A stretch of 64,000 bases of DNA from Hirudinaria manillensis (Eukaryota > Annelida > Clitellata > Hirudinida > Hirudinidae): contig CM067535.1 in assembly GCA_034509925.1 (NCBI GenBank), positions 1,742,501 through 1,806,500 of the forward strand, in the 5' to 3' direction. A program made the position numbers and the translations under genes. How positions within the stretch are numbered: position 1 is the stretch's first letter; each line of letters begins with the position of its first letter. Positions 50,193 to 62,400 of this stretch are shown here, one piece after another. The notes beneath the pieces are model-generated. The model was not told the origin of the DNA, ran no database searches, and was given only the letters and a program-made list of their open reading frames with translations.

Positions 50193-50891
50193 TCCCATCG
50201 ACTGAGTACATCAACCGAGACATCAGTCGATTGCACAAGTATCGCAATCCAGCAACGCCTTGCGACAACTGTTTGTAACTTTTTGGCCAATTTTGGTTCT
50301 ATTTATATTCGGAGTGTTTTTTAGGACACACTGCATTTTAAATTATTTTTATTTTCAATTTAATCTAATCCAGAGTTTTCCATGGCGCCTTTTAAAAGAT
50401 GTTTAAGTTTGCAAGTGAGATATTTAGGTTTGTAAAATGCTCGCATGACATGAGACTAGATTCGAAGCAAGATATATTTTGCATCTTCGGTTTCACCCCT
50501 TGTGGTTCGGTGTTTGTTTCATTGATTTCTCTTTTCAATAACCATTTTTTCATTTAAGTGACCTTTGCCTCAGATATTGTGTTTTTGGATTTCTAAAGTT
50601 TATACTTTAACTCAGCCTTTTTACTCGGAAATGTTTCGAATCCGATTTTGAGTTTTTTTTTGCTGGAATGAGAAGAGCATTTGGATATAAAACGATGACA
50701 AAACCAGGTGTTTTGATGATAAATTTTTGGGAAAGTTCAACTGGATATAATGTCGATAATCTATAAACAATCCAAAAGTTTTTGCGAAAAGAAACAACAA
50801 CACAGAAACACGTTCCATTAAATTACGTACGTCAGAATGGCGTGTTATTTTATATACAAATAAATAAAACATAAATCAATAAAATAGAGAG
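50193..50891. other. pyruvate kinase 3' region
   Basis: AT-rich DNA with AATAAA-type hexamers at about 50861-50885, either UTR polyadenylation signals or chance. No gene seen on either strand. Confidence 0.4.
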
Positions 50892-51595
50892 ATGGCCGGT
50901 GGATGTTGCAATGACAGCTGCTGTGACAATGTAATCCAAGACAGTTTGGACATGAAGCTGATGTCCATATACGATCACGCAAACGACTTCAACTACGATA
51001 AGAATGTCGTCGTCTATCAATGCCGGACCTTCATGGACCAGAGATTGGCCTGCCCCATGATGCACTTTCGACAGTTGAATTATTTTATTCCTGCATTTAG
51101 AATTAAATAATTGTTTTGCAAACAAAAATTTTAAAAATCTTAGATCCGGAATATGTCCTGAACCTAGGAAGGGCTGTTGGCACAAAAGAGACCATCCAAA
51201 CGAAATCAAAACGAACATATGTAAGAAATAGTTTTGTTTAAGATCTGTTTGGGATTACGTCAATTTTTGTAGACGTTATAGCCATATACAAAGTATTGTT
51301 GGATCCCTGGATCCAGATAATTGAAGAACAATTAAAATTATATTGCTGATTAATTAATTTAGTAATTAATTAATTGATTGGCAATATAATTTGATAATTA
51401 ATTTAATTAATTAATCAGCAATATAATTTTAATTATTCTTCAATTATCTGAATCCAGGGATCCAACATTATATAGACGTAGTTTTATATAAATAATCTAT
51501 TAATAATAGCTAAAATAATTGATTAAATGTTGCAGTGGGACCTCACACGAGGATGTCCAATGATGGTTATGCCAGGAAGACTGAATGTGGAATGA
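50892..51595 (+). CDS. small unrecognised gene, exon joining unresolved
   Basis: Exon 1 starts ATG 50892 (MAGGCCNDSCCDNVIQDSLD) and reads through a CPMMHFR motif to a possible GTTGAA donor at 51074. Exon 2 (51144-51220) reads PEYVLNLGRAVGTKETIQT and has a GTAAGA donor. Exon 3 (51536-51595) reads WDLTRGCPMMVMPGRLNVE and a stop, with AATAAA 26 bases later. Exons 2 and 3 join in phase, but exon 1 to exon 2 as marked is out of phase; the canonical 70-bp intron instead leads to a Cys-rich 29-residue end and a stop in exon 2. Exons 1 and 3 share an RTF/RTY...CPMM pattern. An unseen micro-exon, a different exon 1 end, or two isoforms would all explain this. Family unknown. Confidence 0.5.
51295..51469. 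mobile_element. foldback element with 64-bp inverted arms, intronic
   Basis: Arms 51295-51358 and 51406-51469 are reverse complements with about four mismatches (TTGGATCCCTGGATCCAGAT against its complement ATCTGAATCCAGGGATCCAA). The 47-bp AT-rich spacer contains another partial copy of the arm end. It lies within the second intron of the small gene. It is non-coding, as expected of a MITE or foldback; no target duplication could be fixed. Confidence 0.75.
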
Positions 51596-52808
51596 GATAC
51601 GTAGGCTGAATATTTCTCCAAATAAATGATGTTAACCCAACAACATCTTCTATATGTACAATAGTTTATTGCATAATTGAAAAAAAGTAATTAAATTATT
51701 TCTGGAATAAATGTTAGGATTGAAGAGAAACAATATATAATATATATATAATATATAATATATTATTATATATATATATATGTATAATATTACAAGATAA
51801 CAATACAAATCCCTTAAAAGCACACGTCTAACAAATGAGAATACAATAATACAACGCTTAAATAACTAAATAACAAGTAGATAAATAAATAAATAAATAT
51901 AACATAACTAATAAAAAAGAGTAAAACCAAAACTCTACAAAAAAGAAAACAAAAGAGCTGGGAAAAAAATAAACAAATAAAAAAAATAAACAAACAAATA
52001 AAGAAAAAATTAAAAAAATAGAAAAAGCAGGCGAGCCGCTACACTGGCGGCGCCATACTGGTTGCGTGAAGACATATTACAGAACGACCTCGGAAGGCGG
52101 GTGTGCGGCTGTGCGCCCTGACCTAACTGACCCTTAGGAGTGACGGGTGTGTAGAGTTGCGGGTACAACCTTATATGTCCTCTGATCTGCCCCCGTGCAG
52201 CGTCTTGGACGGCATCGAGAGACCTGTGCGGCTACGTGTCTACCTACGCGGGACACACTTCCTGCAGATCAGCCGGCTGATGCAGCGATCGATACAGGAC
52301 GTGTCGACCTGGACACACGCAACCATTAGTGTTGGTGCTTCGTTCGCTTATGTAGTGCTGTGTGTCTGGGGTTTCTAGTAGAGGTGGTTTAGTTTGAATT
52401 GGGTTTTTGTTGTTTTGTTGGTTGGTCTGCTTGGTGTTTTTATGTTGAGTTGGAAAAGTTTTTTTGATTATTTGTGTACGAATAGATGGATTGTAGTTTT
52501 AGACATTTTTTTAAACAGTAATTTAGCTACGAATTAGCCCTGGCGATTGAAAGGGAACTCTTTTATAGGTTATAGAAACAAGTTGCTCTAAACATTAATT
52601 CCTTTAATTTATCATTAGTTTTTGTAAATTTTGGTTTTATTTGATAATTTATGATATCATACTAATGAATCATTTATGCGCCTTCTTTGCCCAGTCCGTG
52701 ATTATTCAATATTTGTAAACAATGACCAACACGTGTTAATACTATTAATTTGAATTAGAATTTGATCGCGGGATATAATATAAGCATATTTGGGATAATT
52801 TCGCAGAT
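51596..52808. other. AT-rich spacer with a GC-rich island, no gene supported
   Basis: Contains an (AT)n tract at about 51737-51793, an A-rich (AAAT)n stretch at 51830-52020, and a sharply GC-richer segment at 52025-52380 holding an unremarkable 73-codon plus frame. The GC-rich segment could be an unrecognised non-coding RNA, a promoter or an insertion. TRMO's promoter must lie near 52700-52808. Confidence 0.45.
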
Positions 52809-54137
52809 ATGGCGGAGCATGTAGATTTAATGAATCAATGGCCGAAAGCTTTTATCAATAACAAAGAAACTGATCCAAAGTAATGGCTTCATGAATTTCT
52901 TGTTTAACATTTTCCATAGTAAATAACATTGTTGATGAACGAAGTGTTCCAGGCAGTTATCAGTTTTCTCCTATTGGATACATTAAGTCAATGTTCAAAG
53001 ACAAAAATGGGACCCCAAGACAAAGTGGAATTTGCACCGAAACGGCCGCAAGGCTTGAGATTGATTCGAACTTATTCAATAATCCTGATCATACAATTGA
53101 TGGCTTAGAGAATTTTTCACATGTCTGGTTAGTGATAATTAATGCTGATTGATTTATTGATCAGTAACTAATTTGCAGTTCAAATTTTTTATTTATTAAA
53201 GATTAAAAATGTTAGAGAGTAATAAACAACTAGACTGTCACAATGTTTATAGGCTGCTGTTTATCTTTCACAAGAACAACAATAGGTATACCAAGGCAAA
53301 AGTTCGACCTCCAAGACTGAATGGGAAATCTCAGGGTGTCTTTGCGACCAGAAGTCCTTACAGATTCAATCCAGTTGGTCTCACTTTAGCTCAGATCATC
53401 AAAATTGAAGGTAATGTTTTTACCAGAAGTTATAATTCATATTGATGACTGCCTTGTTCTATTTCAATGATTAGTATTGTCTTTAAAAATTGTATTACAA
53501 CTTACCAGGTAAATGAAAATAAACAGATATCTCTTCTGTTTCAGGCCATGTCATATATCTCTCAGGTGTAGATGTAATTGATGGTACTCCGGTTATAGAC
53601 ATCAAACCCTACATTGAAGAGTATGATAATCCGAAAATGCATCGTCTCTCTGTACTTCCTGACAAAGATCTCACCAAAGTCAATCATGAATTAAACGATG
53701 ATTCACGAGTTGATATCCATCTTGATAAGATTGGACCTTCAGTTAAATCTGAAGATGAGAACAAGTTATTCAAAAGCCAAAAGTTTGAAATCAAAGAAGC
53801 TGCTTGGATAAAAAGTGCGGATGTCAACTTACATTTAAATGTGCGTTTTACACCAACAGCCGAAAATCAACTTTCCAATCTTAGGAGATTTCAAAGCCAT
53901 AGTGAAGGCCTTGAAAAAAGGGAAAGTTTTTTGAATGAACTGGAAGAATTTAAAGGTTCTGTTTATCAGATATTATCGGCTGATCCAAGATCTTCATATA
54001 GGAGAAACAAATGTCAAGATAGGCTCTATTTTCTTGTTGTTGACTTTGTAAAACTGACGTGCTGGTTTGATGAAGATACTAACACGGTGGAAGTTCTCAA
54101 AGTTAATGAAGAAATGACGTCTCCAAATATTTTATAG
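52809..54137 (+). CDS. TRMO: tRNA (adenine37-N6)-methyltransferase TRMO, four exons
   Basis: TrmO uses S-adenosylmethionine to methylate t6A37 to m6t6A in threonine tRNAs. Exons: 52809-52879, 52957-53127, 53253-53410, 53545-54137. The sum is 993 nt, 330 residues. The TsaA/UPF0066 core is plain: FSPIGYIKSMFKDKNGTPRQ, GLENFSHVW, KAKVRPPRLNGKSQGVFATR, SPYRFNPVGLTLAQI, GVDVIDGTPVIDIKPYI. A family-typical divergent C-terminal region follows, including ILSADPRSSYRR and LYFLVVDFVKLTCWF, as in the animal homologues. The N-terminal exon is short and not conserved; ATG 52809 is the only good start before the core. Confidence 0.94.
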
Positions 54138-55023
54138 ATGTATATCTGTTGCATTCAGTTTTTCTTATATTGTAATTTAATGAACATGTAAAACGTTTGA
54201 AAGTTTCCTTGGGTTGATACTCGTGCTTTAAGACTTTCTTAAATAGAAAGTAAAGGTAATACGAAATATCAAAATGGTTTTGATATAATTTGAAAGTATT
54301 GGGACATATACAGAATGAATCCCGGTCTTGCAAATCATAAAATTTTTTAAATTTGGCATTTGTGAAGATGGGCTAGTGTATTTTACCAGCACCGGGATCG
54401 ATTTTATTTATTAAGCTTGCAATATGTTGTTTCTTTTGTGAATTTGATGTTTCATATCTTATAATAGAATCCGAATTCACCCTCACTTCATGAGTTTGAC
54501 CAAACCATTAATAACCATTACTAAAGAAATTTTAATCATTTTTAATTACTCAAAATTTTCAGTGGTAAATGTTAAAAAAAATTACCAACATAATTTCTAA
54601 TGTTTTGTTGCGAGAGAAATTTAAACCCCGAGTCTTCTGATATTTCTGACACCAATATAATAATTCGAATATACAACCTTTATATTTGTTATTTAAATTT
54701 AAAAAAATGAATAATTTTTACAATTAGAATGAAATTTTCTAGCACACCATGTTATTAGTATTGTATTTAGGCGGTGCTTTTCGAAGTTTCATAACGTATT
54801 GTTTATTAATGCTTTGTATAAGCGAGGATTATTTCACTTTTGGAGCTTAGCTTTGTTAGGATAGAAACACACTTCATTTTCTAACTAGAATAAAGTGAGT
54901 TTCATCGTTTCATTCAAAAATCACACTGACGAGAGTGCGAAGTGTCATCTCGAACTCAAGTTCAAAACAACCTATATTTTAACCAATTTTTATTTAAGCG
55001 ACTCATTTATTTTTAAAGTATTC
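54138..55023. other. TRMO 3' flank and CENP-E upstream region
   Basis: AT-rich. It contains the TRMO 3' UTR and the CENP-E promoter and 5' UTR. Nothing else recognised. Confidence 0.45.
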
Positions 55024-56366
55024 ATGGCAAGTGACAAATCAGATAATATAAAGGTCGTCGTAAGGATAAGGGGCTTAATTCCAAGGTTGGTGACACCATG
55101 TTATTGCCAAAACAGTAAAATTAATTAATTATGTTGGGTATATACAGAGAAGAGGAGCAGAAATGTGTAGAGGCCTGGTTGAAAGATGGGGAAAATTCCA
55201 TTATAAAGGCAAATTCCAATGAGAAATATTCTTTTAGTAAGAAATTATTTATTTTATCACTCATTTAGATCATTTTTTTATAAATTTACATTTATCTGAA
55301 ACAGATAGAGTTTATGGTGTGAATCAACAAACAACTGAAATATTCAATGATTTGATAAATCCCATAATGGAAGATGTGATGAAAGGAATCAATGGTAAAC
55401 ACATTTTTACAGATTTTAAATAAATCAAAGTTAATCAAATCTTGATTTATGACACAAGCATTATTTACATCAAGGGGCTGTTTTTGCATATGGTCAGACA
55501 TCTTCAGGTAAGACATTCACAATGTTGGGCAAAGAGAGTTCTCCTGGTATCATCCACATGTGTATCAATAGTATCTTCAACAGGATTGAAAATGTAAGTG
55601 CATTCGTGCTTTAGATTTCGTAGTGATGAATGCATTTTGAAAATAATTGAATACTAACAAAATATTAGTGATAAAGATTTCTATAAGTGAGATGCCAACA
55701 ACTGGTAGGCCACTAAAAATAATGCAAATGTTTATCTTTGGATTATTACTTCTAATAGAATTAATTAATTTCTTAAGGTGTGTTTTGCAGTTCTGAAATA
55801 ATTCTGTTATATTGTTTATCATGGCCTTAATTACATCCATCAGTTGTTTCACTCATAAATGTGTTGTTTTTAAATATTTTTCTGATGCGCTCATGGCAGA
55901 CCCCTGATAGAGAGTACCTGGTGAGGGCATCTTACATGGAGATCTACAACGAAAACATTGTGGATCTGCTCGGAGATACGAGGAAACAGTTGAACCTCGG
56001 AGAAACATTGGTTTGTGAATGTATCTAAACTTGTCCATGAATGTATCCAAACTTATCCATGAATCATTCTAATTGATCGCTCTAGTTTGGAGTTTTCAAA
56101 TTTGTATTTCTTTTTTGGAAGACTGAGTTGATTTTTACATATTCAAAATGTCATTGCTGTGAAGATGGCCATCTTTGGTGATAATGCTATTTTGATGATG
56201 GAATTTTTAGGAAGGAGAAGTCATTGTGAAGGACTTGCAAGAAAACACTGTTAAGAACACCGAAGATTGTTTTGAGTGCCTCAAGAAGGGAGAGAGTTGG
56301 TTAATCACTGTTCATATTTAAATATCTTTTGCAGATAATTTTCTAAAATTTATATAACTTTGGTAA

Positions 56367-56447
<81 letters not shown>

Positions 56448-59400
56448 TTCCTCCTTCTAGCTATCAACTTAAATTGTGTTTAAGATCCATAAAATAACAA
56501 GAAATGCATCTTTTTTATATAGAGGCCAGGCATTACGAGCAGACAAACATGAACGACAGAAGTAGCAGATCTCACGTCATATTCAGAGTGGTGAGTGGTT
56601 TTTCTGACCAAAGATATAAGATGCTGTGTTTGTTTTGTTGAATATTGAATATGATTTATTGACTCATACTTAATATTTTTCATCTTAGATCATTGAAAGC
56701 AAATTGAGAGATGAAGTGGAGGATGATGCTTCTTTTTTTGTTTCTCAGCTGGTGAGTTTTGATGATATCTGAACATTTGAACCCTTATGTGACAAATTGG
56801 TAAAGATATGTTGTCTTGTCATGACGAGCATAGGAAGTCTTGGACTGTCATATGATTTATTATTACTTGTAACAGGCAGTGTTGTAAGGTTTGAATGAAA
56901 ATCGATATGTTGTAATGTTTTAACTCTTCCAACTTTCACTTGGTTACTCAATTTCAATTTGCTTCTTGTAAATAGAATCTTTACAATGATAGTTGGTTTG
57001 TAATAAATTATTATTTTATTTATTTATTGAGCAAGAACAAATTGGCCAGAGGACAATGTCAAATTAATTCTGTTGATTTCACCAATTAGAACCTCATCGA
57101 CTTGGCTGGGTCAGAGAAATTGAAGCAGACAGGAAATACGGGCCAGAGAATGGTGGAGGGTTCTTATATCAACAAGAGTCTTCTCACACTCTCTCAAGTT
57201 ATCTCTCAACTCTCATCAAATGCTAGGCAAGCTTTGCATTTAGTTTATAGGACATTTATGTTATTGATATGTTTTGATTTTATTTGGCACTATGTTTTCG
57301 TACTCTCATATTTTTATGCCAAGCGAGGCTCAACTTTGGAATGAAACACATAAATTTTTAGAAATGCTTGATATTATTATGGTTAACTACATCGTTGTTA
57401 TGTGAGATTTATGTGATTTTTGCAGCCACATAAGCTACAGAGATAGCAGATTGACGAGGATATTGCAGAATTCGCTTGGTGGAAACAGTAAAACGGCCTT
57501 CATTTGTGCAGTGACTCCAGTGGCTCTTGATGAAACATTATCAACTCTCAGGGTTAGACTTTTGCTTTTGAAGCTTTAAACCACATTTTTATGTGAATTA
57601 TTATAGAATAAAATTATTTACACTTTAATTTATATATTTTAATATATATTTACATTTAATTTCTAGTTTGCCATGAATGTGAGGAAGATTAAGAATAAAC
57701 CAATAATAAATGAGAAAGTGCCTGAGAGTGCCCAACTTCCAAGACTCACAAAGGTACAAAGATTTAAAAAGCTTGGGTTTCTATAAATGAATGGCAGATC
57801 ATGGCAGCATTTGATTCTTTTTCAGGAACTGGAACAAGTAAAGAAAATGCTTGCCTCTGCAGTTGAGAAAAACATGTCCTTGAACCAAACTGTTCAAGGT
57901 TACAACGTCAAGATTGCCCTTTTGGAAAATCAAATTATAGTTTCTAGCCAAACGAAGAACCTTTCTAGAGATGCTGCAAAGAAAAGGAGAGAAACTTGGT
58001 GTCCTGGAAAGGCAATGAAGCGTTTTGGTGCCTTGGATTTTCAAGCCACTTTACAGGAGGAGGATGATGATGATCTGACAGATAGTAATGATGCAATTGA
58101 GCCGACCAGGAGGTCCTGCGGGATTAACTTTCCATCCCTGAAACTTCCAAAATCAATCTTCGTCCCAATAACTCAGTCTCCGAATACGTCTGATGAAGTC
58201 GAACTGTTGCAACAGAAGTATGACTTTGAGCGTGATTTGAGGGAGAAACAAATTCAGATTCTCGAGACGGAAAATAAAAAAATGAAGAGGCAGCTGGAAA
58301 AGATCGTTGAAAATGCTCCCGGCGTTGTCCTAAAGAATCAGCTGCAGGAAGAGTTGGAGAAACAACTCGAGATTTATTTCTCAAAAGATGAGGAAAAAGT
58401 TTATTCCATGGTGTCTCCAATAAAAAAATCATTGGATGAAAATAAATTGGAATTAGAGGATAAAATATTGCAGACATCAATTCTTGAATGCCAAGAAGAC
58501 ATGTGTTTAAAATCCAAACAAGAAATTGAGTCTAGTGAAAAGAATATTCAAACTTCGTTTGTGTTGTTTGATGATGAATTAATGAAAACAGGAAAAAAGA
58601 GTCAGGAGATGATGATTCAAACTTCCTTCATGGCTGAACCTGAGATTGGTGATGAACCAGAAAAAATTGTCAACTTGGATGAAAAAATAACCCAAACCTC
58701 ATTTTCTGGAGAAGATAACATTATTTCCACAATGTCATGTAAGAACATCGAGACCAATGAAAAATTATTACAAACTTCCTTCACTGAGGGTACTGAAGGT
58801 TATTCCAAAGTGGAAACCTGTGAGACCGTATGTCAGACCTCTTTCGTGCATGATGGAGATGCAGAAGAACAAGATATTGAATCAAGTGAAAAAATGATTC
58901 AGACATCATTCTTTGTAGATGAAAGAGCCATTGAAAAGTCACTTTCCATAGATTTTGAGGAAAACGAAACTCAAACATCTTTTGTAGAGGATGACATGAA
59001 AGAGGTGAACCAACGTCTCGAAGATAAAATAAAGTCATACGAAGAAATTGTGAACGAATATGAAACTAACATAAAGTCTTATAAAGAGAAACTGGATGAT
59101 TGTGAAACAAAGATAAATGACTATGAAAGCAGAATTAGTGATTACGAATGTGAGCACCAGAGCTATGAAGACAAGCTTAGTTTAAGCATTGAAATGATGA
59201 AATCATCTGAAGTTGAGATGGAATCTTTAAAGAAAGAAATTTCAAAACTTGAGGAGAAGGTCAATTCAAAAGATCTTGAAATAGATCGATTCAAATCGCA
59301 AATTAAGGAGACAGAACATAACTTGGAAAACATCTCAGATTTGTTCTCCAACTCTAAGAGTCAAATGGATGATCTTTGCAAAGAAATTCAGACTGCCAAC

Positions 59401-62400
59401 CAGCAGATATTGGAGCTGAAAAGCAAAAATGCTAATGGCCTTGTGATTCAGGAAGATCAAAAGACTTTGATTGAAAGTCTTCAGAAACAATTATCTGAAG
59501 TGCAAGAGGAGAGGTGTGAATTCAAAAATTCCATGGATTCTACTGATGATGCCACATCAACCATTAGGAGCCAATATGAGCTGGTGGTACAAGATTTATT
59601 AGCTACTCACAAAAAAGAATTGGATGACATGAACAAGATGCACTTTGATGTTGTTGATTCTATGGAGAAAGAGAAGACCTTAGCGACAGAAAAGCTAAAT
59701 CAAGAATTGCAATCCTTGAGGAAGGAACTTGCCTATTTAGAAAGCAAATATGAAGCCATGGAGAATCTCCAGGAGGCACATCACCAGGGGGCTGAGTCTA
59801 ATGAAATCACCAAATTGGACACGTCAGTTAAAAGTGATGAAGAATTTGAAAAAATAAAAGAGGACTTTGAAGGAAAGATAAGCCAGCTCACTAGTCAAAT
59901 TGAAAGATTGAAGGAGCAGCATGAGATTGAAATTGCTGGTGCTAACAGCCTAGCATCAGATTTAGAGAAGCAGTTGGAGGAATGCAATAAGCAGTTGTTA
60001 GCCAATAGTACCACTTACAAGAAACAGCTAGAAATCTTAGAAGATGAAAATAGGATTAAGATCCAAGAATTAGAATCTGAATATTTAAAAGAAGTTGAAT
60101 ACCTCAACAAATTGCACTCTGAGGTCATAGAGGAGATCAAGAAAGAATCTATGAATCCAGATAATGAATCTGCATTAAAAGAAATCAATACATTGAGAGA
60201 TTGCCTGGATCTAGCCCAAACCGATGTTGAAAAAGCTAATCTTAGATGTTCTGCTCTTGAAACTGAACTCAACATAAAGACAGATGAATTGAAGACAACC
60301 TCTGTAAAACTCACTGATTTTGACTTAATATTGGAAAGATGCAAGTTAGATCATGAAGATGCTCTAGTATTATTAAACAGTGAGAAAGATGAACTTAAAA
60401 TGCAACTTGAAGATTGTAATAAGAAAATAGAAGAGCTCAAAGAATGTCAAAAACATGAGGCTGAAAACCTTATGGAATTACATGAGAAGGAGCTGGAAAA
60501 GATCAAAAAGGATCACCTGTTGTTTATTGAGGAGCTTGATTCTTTAAAGTCTGAAGAGATGGAGAGGAAGATAGCTGCAGAGAAAGAAAGTTTTACATTA
60601 CAATTGGATACTTTGAACAGCTCCCATAGAGCTGAGATAGAATCTGTTTCAAGACTCCATGCCGAAAAGCTGGCGTCAATTGAAAAAGATTATTTAGTGC
60701 AGATTGAACAAGTTAAAACTTCCTATGCAGAGGAATATAAAGAGAAACTTGGAAACTCTGAAATGAGCATCCAGAAGAGAATTAGTGACTTGCATGAAGA
60801 TTACGAAAGAAAACTTGACGAAAGTAACAGGGCCTACTCAGAGGTCATGGAAGATTTCAAACAAAAAGCTTTGGAACTAGACAGTCTCAGAAATGAGATT
60901 GATGAATTAAAAACCAGCAGAATGGCCACCATTGAACATCTGCAGAAAGAGCATGCACTGGAACTTGAATCAATGAAGAAGCTTCACACTGAGCAGTTGA
61001 AGGCTCTGTCTTCTGAGCACGAAAGTCTCTTAGAAAAATTCAAAAGCATCGAAGTCGATTCTACTGGCAAAGAGAATCAGGTGACAGTCCAATTTGAAAA
61101 GCAGCTTGAACATATGCAGAAAGGACATTCAGAGGAACTCGAATCTGTGAAGAGGCATCATGCTGACAGCATGAAGGCACTCTCTGCTGAGCATGAAAGT
61201 CTCTTACAGAAATTCAAAAGCATGGAAGTTGATTCTGCTAATAAAGAGAGGGAGATGACAGATCAATTTCAAAAGGAGCTTGAACATCTAAGGCAAGACC
61301 ATTCAAAGGAGATTGAATCCATGAAAAAGATTCATGCCGACAACCTGAAGGCACTCTCTGCTGAGCATGAAAGCCTCTTACAGAAATTCAAAAGCATGGA
61401 AGTTGATTCCGCTAACAAAGAAAAGGAGGTGACGGCTCAATTTAAAAAGGAGCTTGAACATCTTGAGCAGGAACATTCAAAGAAGATCGAATCCATGAAG
61501 AAGATTCACGACGACAACGTGAAGGTGCTATCTGCTGAACGTGTCAGTCTCTTAGAAAAATTCAAAAGTATGGAAGTCAATTCAACTAGCAAAGAAAAGG
61601 AAGTCATTTCTCAACTTGAAAAAGAACTAGACAGACTCAAGAAACTGCACTGCGAAGAAATAGAAAAACTGCAAAAGGACCAGAGCCTGGCATCCGACAA
61701 GCTAAGAGCCTCTTATATCAGTCAATTGGAGGAGCTACGCAAGGAAAGGGACGAACAAGAATTGCTCCAAGGTTATATGAAGACTCAATTCCTGCAGCTT
61801 TTAGATTCTTTCCAGATCGATATCGCCAGCGGTTTGGCCGGAAAAATGAATCCGACCAGGGAGATGTTGCTCGATAACCTTTTTGCCGGTCTACATAAGT
61901 TCATAAGTTCTAAGTTGGAGCATGAACAAGAATTGATGGGAGAACTGAAGAAGGTGAACGAGGATTACATGATAGAGATGGAGAAAAGTTCCCAACTTCC
62001 GCTCGAGTTTGTCCAGAGAGAACAGCAACTGAAGGTGGAATTCCTGGAGAAAGAGGCACAGTTGAAAGATGAATTAGAAAAATGCAGGGCTGATCAAGTC
62101 AGGTACAGAGAGGGTGAGTGAACTATTACAGAATTGCAGGAATTGTATTTATATGATGTTGTCACATTCTTTTACAGTATAAACATTGACATTAACATTG
62201 ATCTAAGTTCAAACTGATGCATGTTCTCCTAGCAATTTTTCAGTACAGCAATTTTTTTGTGAATGTATTTTTGCCTGAAATATTTGACAAATTCATTCTT
62301 CTGGAAAATTATCCCTAATTTAAGATCTATAATTTTTCCAGGAAATATTAATGTTTTCATTTTTATCAAACATCGTTATCATGACAGGTCGAGACAAAGC

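Noticed and set aside
57787-57825. ATG at 57787 as the start of a separate 1444-residue coiled-coil gene
   Set aside because: It lies in the intron before exon 12; the motor exons join in phase at 57826, so this is the CENP-E stalk.
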